From Deltaproteobacteria bacterium HGW-Deltaproteobacteria-19 (GTDB taxonomy: Bacteria > Desulfobacterota > Syntrophia > Syntrophales > PHBD01), in contig PHBD01000018.1 in assembly GCA_002841865.1 (NCBI GenBank), positions 1-64,000 on the forward strand: a stretch of 64,000 nucleotides of DNA, in the 5' to 3' direction. The notes beneath the pieces are model-generated. The model saw only the letters and a program-made list of their open reading frames with translations, had not been told where the DNA came from and ran no database searches. Made by a program: the position numbers and the translations under genes. How positions within the stretch are numbered: position 1 is the stretch's first letter; every line of letters begins with the position of its first letter. Below are positions 8,968 to 16,408 of this stretch, piece by piece.

Positions 8968-10221
8968 TTGACCCATTGCTCGAGTGCGCCCCTTTCTCTG
9001 TCTGAGCTGAAGGAGATCATCGCCGCCGAAGGCATTATCGTCCATTTTCAGCAGATCCTGTCGACCCGCAACCATTCCGTCATCGGATGCGAGGGACTGA
9101 TCCGCGGTCTGTCCCCGGACGGCCGCATCCTGCCGCCCCTGCCCCTGTTTGACGTCGCCCGGCGCCACGGTCTCACCTTGGAGCTCGACCGCCTCTGCAG
9201 GGAAAAGGTCCTGTCCTCCTTCAGCAAGCTCCTTGATTCCAAAAAGAATTATCTGCTTTTCCTCAACCTGGAAACATCGTTTTTGTCGTCCGAGACCGTT
9301 GGTTCGGGATACTTTCTCGATCAGGTCCTGCGGAACGGGATCCCGCCCGCCAATGTCGTGATCGAATTCGTGGAATCCCGGACAGCCGACACCGGCGCCC
9401 TGATGCGTTTCGTGAACGCCTACAGCGAGTGCGGATTCAACATCGCCCTGGATGACGTCGGAGCCGGCCACTCCAACTTCGACCGAATTTCTCTCCTGCG
9501 GCCCGATATCATAAAAGTCGATCGTTCCATCATCAGCGGAATTGCCGCCGACTATTTCAAGCAGGAGATATTCCGATCCCTCGCAAACCTGTCGCAGAGC
9601 ATTGGTTCCCTGATCCTGGCCGAAGGCGTGGAAACGAGAGAGGAGGCCCTCTGTTGCATCGAGCATGGTGCGGACCTGTTTCAGGGGTACTACTTTGCCA
9701 GGCCCCATAACCGCACCTGTCTGGTTTCGGATGAGGCGGAGCAGAAACTCACGGACGTCGCTTCAGACTATAAGATCAGGTGCATAGAAATGGTAAAGGC
9801 TCGGCGGCTTCAGAACAAGCTTTATCAGAAGGCGGCCCGCAGCGTCATCCGGAGGCTTGAGGGGAAGCCGCCGGAGGCGTTTGAAGGTGCGCTCAGTGAA
9901 GCCATGTCGCAATTCGACTTCATCGATGCGCTTTATATCGTGAACGACGAAGGGGTACAGCAGACGGATACGGTCATGAAGGGAGCAGTAAACAGAAGTA
10001 TCAATCCGCTGTTTCAGGCGGCGAAGAAATATGAAGACCTTTCCTACAAAGAATACTATTTCCAACTGATCAACACAGATCTGAAAAGATATACAACGGA
10101 CCACTACATCTCCTTCGCTACGGGCAACCTTTGCATCACCTTGAGCCATCTGTTTCAAGGTAGTAACGGACATTGCTATATCCTCTGCATGGATTTTCTT
10201 GCCGGCGACCGCTCAATCTGA
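8968..10221 (+). CDS. EAL-domain c-di-GMP phosphodiesterase with C-terminal sensor-like domain
   Basis: The start is a TTG at 8968 preceded by CGAGGAG; an in-frame stop just upstream excludes a longer form. Residues ~10-255 are an EAL domain. The signature is EGL (CEGLIRG), followed by LNLE, IEFVE, LDDVGAG, IKVDRS, LAEGVET and QGYYFARP, so the metal- and substrate-binding residues appear intact and activity is likely. Residues ~270-417 form a second domain with a KEYYFQL / YISFATG pattern like the PAS/Cache-type C-terminal domain of YkuI. No membrane segment was seen, so it is probably cytosolic and hydrolyses c-di-GMP under control of an unknown ligand. Confidence 0.88.
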   Translation: MTHCSSAPLSLSELKEIIAAEGIIVHFQQILSTRNHSVIGCEGLIRGLSPDGRILPPLPLFDVARRHGLTLELDRLCREKVLSSFSKLLDSKKNYLLFLNLETSFLSSETVGSGYFLDQVLRNGIPPANVVIEFVESRTADTGALMRFVNAYSECGFNIALDDVGAGHSNFDRISLLRPDIIKVDRSIISGIAADYFKQEIFRSLANLSQSIGSLILAEGVETREEALCCIEHGADLFQGYYFARPHNRTCLVSDEAEQKLTDVASDYKIRCIEMVKARRLQNKLYQKAARSVIRRLEGKPPEAFEGALSEAMSQFDFIDALYIVNDEGVQQTDTVMKGAVNRSINPLFQAAKKYEDLSYKEYYFQLINTDLKRYTTDHYISFATGNLCITLSHLFQGSNGHCYILCMDFLAGDRSI

Positions 10222-10525
10222 TCTGTCCGGCTGCATTCATTGTCCGGTTCACGATTGCACATCTCCTGACGCTTCGTATCTATGATCCTAAGAAAGGTTT
10301 TTCGAGACTGGAATCAACGACCTCTCTGATATACTTCAGGGATTGAAAGGTCTTGGGCCGATACTTCAGGAATTCCGGTGTGGACGGGCCTCAGGGGAAT
10401 CCCCAGGCCCGCTGGTGCCGCTCGTATTCGTGGCGGGGAAGCTGGATCAGGACGGGCTTCGCCTCATCAGAAAAATCAACAGTGCTGCCAGGGCCATCGC
10501 GCGGGCTCTTCGGGACATGCGCTTC
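10222..10525. other. 304-bp convergent intergenic region with hairpin
   Basis: Lies between the 3' ends of the EAL gene (plus) and the acetate kinase fusion (minus). The only structure seen is an inverted repeat at 10386-10410 (GGGCCT, CA bulge, GGGG, AAT loop, CCCC, AGGCCC) with no T run on either side; it may act as a weak or factor-assisted terminator. Confidence 0.5.
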
Positions 10526-12856
10526 CTACGTAAAGTTCCGGTGCTGGATGGCCTCAATGAAGCCCATGGTGCCGGCGGTGATCTGGGCGGCGTTGGCCTC
10601 GTCCGTGTCGAGGTGCATGTCCATCCGGTAGGTCGGGTGGACGCGGATGAGAACGTCGCCGAAGATAAGCTCCCGGACGCCCTTGACTTTCACCATCACG
10701 ACATCCCGGTCCCGGAGGCCGAGGTTCAGGGCCTCCTCGGGGGACATATGAATGTGGCGCTTCGCCGATATCACGCCCTTCTCGATCCGGATCGCGCCCT
10801 TTTCACCTTCGATGTCGATCCCCGGCGTGCCCTCCAGGTCCCCGGAATCGCGGATGGGGGCGTCGATGCCGAGCTTGAACTGCTCGGTCCGGGAGACCTC
10901 CACCTGGGTTTCCTTACGCAGGGGGCCGAGAATGCGGACCTTCTCGATCCGCCCCTTGGGACCGATGAGGTTCACCATCTCCAGCGCGGCGAACTGTCCC
11001 GGCTGGCTCAACTCTGTACGCGGCGTCAGATCTCCGCCGGGGCCGAAGAGGATGTCGAAGTCCGCCCGGCTGAGATGGACATGGTGGGCCGATGTGGAAA
11101 GGGGGATGCCCCGGGAGCGGAACTTCTCTACGGTCTCCTGCGTGACCACCCGGCCGAGGGCATGGACCGTCTCCCGGGCAATCATCCGCTCCTCGTCCGC
11201 CGGCACTACCAGGATCCGCACTCTTGAAGCGGGGTTGGAGATGTCGGCGGGTTGCCCCCGCCCCACCCGGGTCGTCCGGTTCACATCGTCCGCCAGGTCG
11301 ATGCCGAGAGTCTCCAGTCCCTGACACACCCGGGCCCGGATCTCCGCGGAGTTTTCCCCGATGCCGCCGGTGAAGATCAGGACGTCCAGGCCCCCCAGGG
11401 CGGCGACGTAGGATCCGATGTACTTCCTGAGCCGGTAACAGAAGGCGCTGACGGCAAGCTTGCAGTGCGGGTCCTCCGCCTCGGCGCCCTCCAGAACCTC
11501 CCGCATGTCGTTGCTTTTGCCGCTGATCCCTTTGAGGCCGCTCTCCTTGTTGAGCATCCGATCCACCTGCTCGAGCGTCATGCCCCGGTGCCGCATCAGG
11601 TGCAGGATCACCCCGGGGTCGAGGTCCCCGGCCCGGGTTCCCATGATTAGCCCTTCCAGTGGCGTCATGCCCATGCTCGTGTCGATGCTCCGGCCGTGAT
11701 CGATGGCGCAGACCGAGGCGCCGCTCCCCAGATGGCAGGAAATGATCCTCAGCTCCCCCACGGGCCGCTTGAGAAAGGTCGCTGCGCTCATAGAGACGAA
11801 GCGGTGGTTCGTGCCGTGGAAGCCGTACCGCCGGATCTGTTCCTCCTCGCCGATCGCAAAGGGGATGGCATAGGTGGCGGCTGTTTCGGGCATGGTCTGA
11901 TGGAACGACGTGTCGAATACGGCGACCTGGGGAACGGTTGGCAGCAGTTTTTCCAGGGCGTCGATCCCCTCGATGTTGAAGGGGTTGTGGAGAGGTGCGA
12001 TGGGGATGTAAGAGCGAATGGCATCCTTCACCTCGTTGCTGATGACGGTGGAACTGGAGAACCGTTTTCCCCCGTGGACGACCCGGTGTCCCACCGCGTT
12101 GATCTCGTTCAGGGATCCCAGGGCCTTGATTTCCGGGTCCGTCAGGACGCCGAGCATGACCGCGAGGGCGTCCCCGACCGTAGCGATCCCTGCGGCGGGC
12201 AGGTCTTTCCGGGTCTCCGGGGTCCGGACGTGATGGGCCGCCTCGCCGGAGCCGATTTTTTCCACGGCTCCTTCCAGGAGCGGTGCCGGCCTGGCCGTGT
12301 CGAAGAGCGAGTACTTCAGGGAGGAACTGCCACTGTTCACGACCAGGATCTTCAGGGGGGCGGAGACGGAAGAGAAGTTCAGGTCATAAGGGTCGGTATT
12401 TTCCCGGAGGGCGACGCAGGCCTTTTCCTGCTCCGCCAGGATTCTTTCGTCCGCCAGCAGCCGCCGGGTGATGATTTTCGTAAGCTTCGCCAGGGTCTTG
12501 GGATTGGTCGCCACGACCCGGGAGATGATCTCCCGGGGGATGCGGATGAGCTTCGACGACCAGCCGGACACGACGCTGGCCATGGCCGGCTCTCCGGTCA
12601 TGATGGACATCTCACCGAGGACGGCCCCCCTCTCCAGGGCGGCGATCGTCTTCTCCGTGCCGTCGGGGCAGGGGAGTGTGACTTCCACTTCCCCATCATA
12701 GACGATCCAGAGGAAACGGCCGATCTCTCCCAGCTTGATAATCGGGGCGCCGTCGGTGAACTCCAGGTACTGGGAGTTTTCGGCGAGGAGGGCGATTTCG
12801 GGATCGGCCAGGTCGGAAAGAATCTCGACGCTTTTCAGAAAGGGCGAAAGGTCCAT
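10526..12856 (-). CDS. cNMP-like domain / acetate kinase / PduL phosphotransacylase fusion
   Basis: The ATG at 12856 (AGGAG eight bases upstream) gives 776 residues. An ATG at 12952 in frame would add 32 low-complexity residues and sits at the predicted transcription start. Residues ~5-130 are a cyclic-nucleotide-binding fold (LWIVYDGEVEV, GAVLGEMSIM). Residues ~168-565 are a complete acetate kinase: VNSGSSSLKYSLFD, GHRVVHGGKRF, RRYGFHGTNH, CHLGSGASV, DTSMGMTPLEGLIMGTRAGDLDP, FTGGIGEN. Residues ~575-776 are a PduL phosphotransacylase with zinc-ligand motifs HHVHLS and KRHIHMS and a C-terminal HLDTDEANAA. One chain should therefore convert acetyl-CoA and ADP to acetate and ATP (or the reverse) through acetyl phosphate. 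No frameshift or missing core motif is visible. Confidence 0.93.
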   Translation of the reverse strand: MDLSPFLKSVEILSDLADPEIALLAENSQYLEFTDGAPIIKLGEIGRFLWIVYDGEVEVTLPCPDGTEKTIAALERGAVLGEMSIMTGEPAMASVVSGWSSKLIRIPREIISRVVATNPKTLAKLTKIITRRLLADERILAEQEKACVALRENTDPYDLNFSSVSAPLKILVVNSGSSSLKYSLFDTARPAPLLEGAVEKIGSGEAAHHVRTPETRKDLPAAGIATVGDALAVMLGVLTDPEIKALGSLNEINAVGHRVVHGGKRFSSSTVISNEVKDAIRSYIPIAPLHNPFNIEGIDALEKLLPTVPQVAVFDTSFHQTMPETAATYAIPFAIGEEEQIRRYGFHGTNHRFVSMSAATFLKRPVGELRIISCHLGSGASVCAIDHGRSIDTSMGMTPLEGLIMGTRAGDLDPGVILHLMRHRGMTLEQVDRMLNKESGLKGISGKSNDMREVLEGAEAEDPHCKLAVSAFCYRLRKYIGSYVAALGGLDVLIFTGGIGENSAEIRARVCQGLETLGIDLADDVNRTTRVGRGQPADISNPASRVRILVVPADEERMIARETVHALGRVVTQETVEKFRSRGIPLSTSAHHVHLSRADFDILFGPGGDLTPRTELSQPGQFAALEMVNLIGPKGRIEKVRILGPLRKETQVEVSRTEQFKLGIDAPIRDSGDLEGTPGIDIEGEKGAIRIEKGVISAKRHIHMSPEEALNLGLRDRDVVMVKVKGVRELIFGDVLIRVHPTYRMDMHLDTDEANAAQITAGTMGFIEAIQHRNFT

Positions 12857-12960
12857 GACGGCAACTCCTGTATCGGTTTGGGACGTCGGTCGGGGGTTTC
12901 CTGACGGCGCTGATTCCGAAGCCGGTGCATCATTCGGAATCACTGGATTCAATGGGCCTT

Positions 12961-12989
12961 TGTATAATATGTATCTATCGGAATTTCAA
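12961..12989 (-). promoter_or_regulatory. sigma70-type promoter of the acetate kinase fusion
   Basis: Reading the minus strand, TTGAAA (12989-12984), a 17-base spacer and TATACA (12966-12961). Transcription would start near 12954, leaving a ~97-base leader before the chosen ATG at 12856. Confidence 0.6.
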
Positions 12990-13045
12990 GAAGATAAAGG
13001 GTGTCGGGAACAAGCCGGATTTGATTTATTGCAGTGCGGCCCACG

Positions 13046-13080
13046 AAAAAGGGGACGGAGTAACAATCCGTCCCCTTTTT
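13046..13080 (-). terminator. intrinsic terminator after sufCB
   Basis: A perfect 14-base stem (AAAAAGGGGACGGA with TCCGTCCCCTTTTT) around a seven-base loop. It has a U-tract in both orientations and lies 65 bases past the sufB stop on the minus strand. Its core GGGGACGGA...TCCGTCCCC recurs at 19645. Confidence 0.8.
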
Positions 13081-13144
13081 GAGGGATGCCAGGCCTGTTG
13101 CCCGATATACGGCAATCCGCCCCGTTTGGGACGGCCCTCCCGTC

Positions 13145-14359
13145 TTACAGGTAGTCCTTCTCGCTCATCTCCACGGCCCGGTCGATCTCCGCCTTCAGGG
13201 CGGGAGGGAGGCCGGGGATATCGACGCTGAGGAAGCCACGGACGATGGTCGCCGTTGCCTCGTCTTCCGTGAGGCCCCGTGACATCAGGTAGAGGATCTC
13301 CTCCTGGGCGATCTTCCCGACGGCGGCCTCGTGGGACATCTCGACGCCGTCGACCTTCGCCTGGAGTTCCGGGATGGCGTGGATCAGGCCGCCCCGGAGC
13401 ATCAGGCCCCGGCACTCCAGGTGGGCCTTCACGCCGGGGACCTCGCCAATCAGGTCTCCCCGGTTGATGATCCGCCCGCCGTTGGAGATGGCACGGGCGA
13501 TGATCTCGGCCCGTGTTTCCGGGGCCTTCAGGAGAATCCTTCCTCCCACGTCCAGTTCCGAGCCGGGGCTTCCGACCAGGAGGCTGTAAAAGCGGGAAAC
13601 CGCACCCTTTCCCGCCAGGTGGATTGTGGGGTACATTTGAAGGGATCGGACAGGCTTCATGCAGATGTAGTTGTTCAGGAAGAGGCCGCCTTCCTCGACG
13701 ACGCCCACGGAGCGGGGACGGACGCTCATCTCCTCCGCCCAGTTGTGGATCATGGTGAAGCTGAGCATTGCGTTCTTCTTCACGAAGAACTCCGAGATGC
13801 CCACGTGGAGCCCCCGCTTGAGGGTCGGCGACGTGGCGCAGCCGGTGATCACGTGCAGTTCCGAGTCCTCCTCGGCGATGATGAGGTTGTGGACGTATTG
13901 GCCGAGCCCCTCCTTGTGGATGTAGAGGCACGCCTGCACGGGGAGGGTGACCTTTGCCCCCGGGAGAGCACGAATGACATAGCCGTCTTGCAGGTTGAGC
14001 TGCGCCGCGGCGGTGTACTTGTCGGCGTCGACGGCGACGAGCTTCCAGTAGTATTCCCTGATCCAGTCCTTCTCCTTCAGTGCCCGCTTGATGGGGAGAA
14101 CCTCCAGGCCGTCCTGGAGGGAATGGGCGTGGAGCACGCTTGCGTCCTCCTGGACGTACGTGCCGGAGCGCCCCTCCTCGGTGGCGTCCACGCCGGACTC
14201 CAGGATGCGCTGGCGGTCGATCATCGGCAGCTTCGTCAAGTCTTCCATATAGCCGTGGTCCGTCGGCTCCGCCGTGAAGGAACTGAGATCGATGTCCGGA
14301 CCCAGGGCGGCCTTCTTGTCCTTGGCCTGCGCGGCCTTTTCATTCATCATGTCGTACAT
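13145..14359 (-). CDS. sufB: SufB/SufD-like Fe-S cluster assembly scaffold (SmsB type)
   Basis: A 404-residue SufB/D-family protein, the partner of the SufC ATPase encoded just upstream. The beta-helical core is visible from about residue 110 (YVIRALPGAKVTLPVQACLYI through SPTLKRGLHVGI). The C-terminal part has AHLECRGLML and the family signature MSHEAAVGKIAQEEILYLMSRGLTEDEA. The start at 14359 has GAGGAG eight bases upstream and overlaps the sufC end by 13 bases; ATGs at 14350 and 14347 are alternatives. No sufD, sufS or sufU is nearby, which matches the minimal SufCB (SMS) arrangement of many anaerobes. Likely role: building and transferring Fe-S clusters in the cytosol. Confidence 0.93.
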   Translation of the reverse strand: MYDMMNEKAAQAKDKKAALGPDIDLSSFTAEPTDHGYMEDLTKLPMIDRQRILESGVDATEEGRSGTYVQEDASVLHAHSLQDGLEVLPIKRALKEKDWIREYYWKLVAVDADKYTAAAQLNLQDGYVIRALPGAKVTLPVQACLYIHKEGLGQYVHNLIIAEEDSELHVITGCATSPTLKRGLHVGISEFFVKKNAMLSFTMIHNWAEEMSVRPRSVGVVEEGGLFLNNYICMKPVRSLQMYPTIHLAGKGAVSRFYSLLVGSPGSELDVGGRILLKAPETRAEIIARAISNGGRIINRGDLIGEVPGVKAHLECRGLMLRGGLIHAIPELQAKVDGVEMSHEAAVGKIAQEEILYLMSRGLTEDEATATIVRGFLSVDIPGLPPALKAEIDRAVEMSEKDYL

Positions 14360-15102
14360 CGCACACACTCCTCGTATCCCGCCTGCTTGATGCAGCGGAA
14401 GATCTCCAGGGGGTTGCTCTTGCAACTCATCACGCCGTCGTAAAGGACCTGGCCCTTGTCCGCCGTTACGTAGTCGAGGATGAAGCCGGTGTGGGTGATG
14501 ATAAGGCCCATCTTGGTGCGCTGCTGCCGCCGGTCTTTCTGGGTGAGATCGGCGTCGATCCGGAAATCCCGCTGCAGCAGGGAACTGATGGTGTTGCCGA
14601 TGAGGGCGATGTTTTCCAGGTCCACGCCCGATTCGGGCTCGTCGAAGAGGAGGAGGTCCGCGTCCTGGGCCATCAGCTGGAGCAGTTCGGAGCGCTTGAT
14701 CTCGCCGCCCGAGAAACCGGCGTTGATGTCCCGTTCGAGAAAGTCCGTGAAGTTGACCTTGGCCGCCAGGGCCTCCACATCGACGGCGCCGCGGCCGCAA
14801 ATCTGCACCATCTGGCGGGTCTTGAGGCCATGGATTGTCGGCGGCCGCTGGAAGGACATGCCGATCCCCAGGCGCGTGCGCTCGTGGACAGGCATGTGGG
14901 TGATGTCGACGCCCTTGAACTCGATTTTTCCGGCCGTTACCCGGTACTGGGGATAGCCGAGAATGGTCATGAGGAGCGTGGTCTTCCCTGAACCGTTGGG
15001 TCCGAAGAGGATGTGGGTTTCGCCGGGCTTGATTTCGAGGTCGATGTGCTGGAGGACTTCCCGGTCGCCGATGCTTACCTGCAGGTCTTCGATCTTCAGC
15101 AT
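14347..15102 (-). CDS. sufC: SufC-like ABC ATPase for Fe-S cluster assembly (SmsC type)
   Basis: A 251-residue soluble ABC ATPase. Walker A is GPNGSGKTT near residue 35, followed by the SufC-type Q-loop region SFQRPPTIHGL. The signature reads FSGGEIKRSELLQ, Walker B is LLLFDEPESGVD, and the switch His is in IITHTG. A short extra segment, DADLTQKDRRQQRTKM near residue 185, separates the Walker B region from the H-loop and is longer than in typical SufC. ATP hydrolysis by SufC drives conformational change in the SufB partner encoded downstream. The two genes overlap, so equal expression is likely. A structured leader lies upstream. Confidence 0.95.
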   Translation of the reverse strand: MLKIEDLQVSIGDREVLQHIDLEIKPGETHILFGPNGSGKTTLLMTILGYPQYRVTAGKIEFKGVDITHMPVHERTRLGIGMSFQRPPTIHGLKTRQMVQICGRGAVDVEALAAKVNFTDFLERDINAGFSGGEIKRSELLQLMAQDADLLLFDEPESGVDLENIALIGNTISSLLQRDFRIDADLTQKDRRQQRTKMGLIITHTGFILDYVTADKGQVLYDGVMSCKSNPLEIFRCIKQAGYEECVRCTT

Positions 15103-15148
15103 GGCTGTTTCCTTCCGTCAGTTTTATGCCTCCCCGCGGAAACCGGAA

Positions 15149-15184
15149 GGGAACCGGGTTGGTTCCCGTCCATTCGATGGAACC
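15149..15184 (-). promoter_or_regulatory. alternating inverted repeats in the sufCB leader
   Basis: On the plus strand, GGGAACC (15149-15155) is followed after five bases by GGTTCCC (15161-15167), then after 11 bases by GGAACC (15179-15184). The middle arm can pair with either neighbour, giving two mutually exclusive hairpins 50-80 bases before the sufC start. It could be an attenuator-like leader or an operator for a dimeric regulator. Confidence 0.4.
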
Positions 15185-15208
15185 TGATCCGCCAGGAGGG
15201 TATGATCA

Positions 15209-15236
15209 AAGGTAGTCCTTGCCGGGCGTTTGTCAA
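15209..15236 (-). promoter_or_regulatory. possible sufCB promoter
   Basis: Minus strand TTGACA (15236-15231), 16-base spacer, TACCTT (15214-15209). The -35 is perfect and the -10 is weak. Confidence 0.4.
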
Positions 15237-15288
15237 CACGGGTCAGAGAGGGGGCAGCTTTAAAAGCTGGTCCTCCCTTGACAGTTTC

Positions 15289-16179
15289 TCAGGCCATGAA
15301 TTCCTCAATCACGTCCCGGACGGGCTTTATATCCCGGATGAGGGCCGCCACCTGTCCGGCACCGGCGGGGAAGAGATCGGTATCCCCGGCGAGCCACCCC
15401 TTCGGGGCGTTGAAAAGGTTGTAGCGTTCCGACAGCGTGACGGCGGGATCCTTCATTTCCTTCTCGAGTTTCGGATTCTGGATCACCCGCATGTTCATGC
15501 CTCCCAGGTTGAGGAGCACCGTGCCGCCGTCGCCGCACTTCAGGATGGCCTCTTTCCAGATTGCCGGGGCGGGGCTCTCCTCTGTGGCGATGAGGCGCGT
15601 CCCGATCTGCACTCCCTGGGCGCCAAGGGCCAGGGCCGCGCGGTAGCCGCGGCGGTCGGCGATCCCGCCGGCGGCGACGATTGGGACTTTCACCGCATCG
15701 GCCACGAGGGGAACAAGGACCATCGTCGAGGACTCGGAGCCGAGGGACCGGAGTCCCCCCGATTCGGAGCCGGAGACGATGACGCCGTCGGCGCCTGCCT
15801 CGACGGCCTTGACCGCCGTGTTCAGCGAGAGCAGTACGTGGAGTCCCTTCATGCCGAGGGCGTGAATATGCGGATAGAGCGCCTTCGGCGATCCCGCGGA
15901 GGTGGTCACCGTTTTTACGCCCGCCTCGGCCAGGACTTCCAGGATCTTTGGGTTCTCCTGGTTCATGACCATCAGGTTCGCCCCGAACGGCTTTGCCGTA
16001 AGGGCCCGGACACCCGCGACGAGGCGTTTTGCATCTTCTTTATTGCTGAAGCCGAGGGCGAGCATTCCGAAAGCGCCGGCCTCGCTGACGGCGGCTACGA
16101 ACTTCGGTTCGTTGAGGGCGGCGATGGGGCCCTGGATGATTGGATGACGGCAGCCGAGCATTTCCAGAAGTGCGGACAT
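15289..16179 (-). CDS. nitronate monooxygenase / FabK-like FMN enzyme
   Basis: The ATG at 16179 has AAAGGAGA eight bases upstream and gives 296 residues starting MSALLEMLGCRHPIIQGPI; the open frame further upstream is unrelated sequence. The TIM-barrel NPD/FabK family is recognised from QGPI near residue 15, SAGSPK, GADGVIVSGSESGG near residue 130, VPIVAAGGIADRRG and ALALGAQGVQIGTRLIATEE. These enzymes bind FMN and either oxidise nitronates or reduce enoyl-ACP. In anaerobes their true substrate is often unknown, and the usual active His is not obvious here. A broken ferredoxin gene lies immediately upstream, which suggests a redox function. Confidence 0.85.
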   Translation of the reverse strand: MSALLEMLGCRHPIIQGPIAALNEPKFVAAVSEAGAFGMLALGFSNKEDAKRLVAGVRALTAKPFGANLMVMNQENPKILEVLAEAGVKTVTTSAGSPKALYPHIHALGMKGLHVLLSLNTAVKAVEAGADGVIVSGSESGGLRSLGSESSTMVLVPLVADAVKVPIVAAGGIADRRGYRAALALGAQGVQIGTRLIATEESPAPAIWKEAILKCGDGGTVLLNLGGMNMRVIQNPKLEKEMKDPAVTLSERYNLFNAPKGWLAGDTDLFPAGAGQVAALIRDIKPVRDVIEEFMA

Positions 16180-16229
16180 AAAGAAATCTCCTTTCACTGA
16201 GTTCAGGCGGGGCAGGTCGCCCCGCATGT

Positions 16230-16392
16230 TTACCCTTCCAGGCGGATGGCCTTGCGGGGGCACTCCCGGACCGCCCGCTCGACGGCTTCCCTGTGGCGCT
16301 CCGGCTGCTTCACCTCGAAGACAGGCCGGAGGTTGAGCCCCCACTGGCAAAAAACAGCCGTTGCAGGATGACCGGTCAATGACGATCCGCAT
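16230..16392 (-). pseudogene. small ferredoxin interrupted by a frameshift in a T6 run
   Basis: The ATG at 16392 begins MRIVIDRSSCNGCF, a ferredoxin-like N-terminus with Cys at 10 and 13. In a run of six T the reading must shift by +1 to continue as CQWGLNLRPVFEV... and end with AVRECPRKAIRLEG, the usual last Cys-Pro of a single-cluster ferredoxin. Joined, the product would be about 55 residues. The simplest causes are one extra or two missing T, by mutation or by sequencing error. It lies between the lipoprotein gene and the FMN enzyme gene on the same strand and could be an electron donor to the latter. Confidence 0.7.
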
Positions 16393-16408
16393 GAAACCCC
16401 CGTTATCG

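Noticed and set aside
10343-12904. Long plus-strand open frames across the acetate kinase fusion
   Set aside because: They are Arg/Gly/Asp-rich antisense shadows typical of GC-rich genes, with no motifs.
12856-12952. Upstream ATG of the acetate kinase fusion
   Set aside because: It falls at the predicted transcription start and adds a Pro/Ser-rich stretch with no ribosome binding site, whereas 12856 has AGGAG at the right spacing.
16300-16400. Programmed -1 frameshift in the ferredoxin
   Set aside because: The T TTT TTG heptamer looks slippery, but the continuation is in the +1 frame, so the canonical -1 mechanism does not fit.
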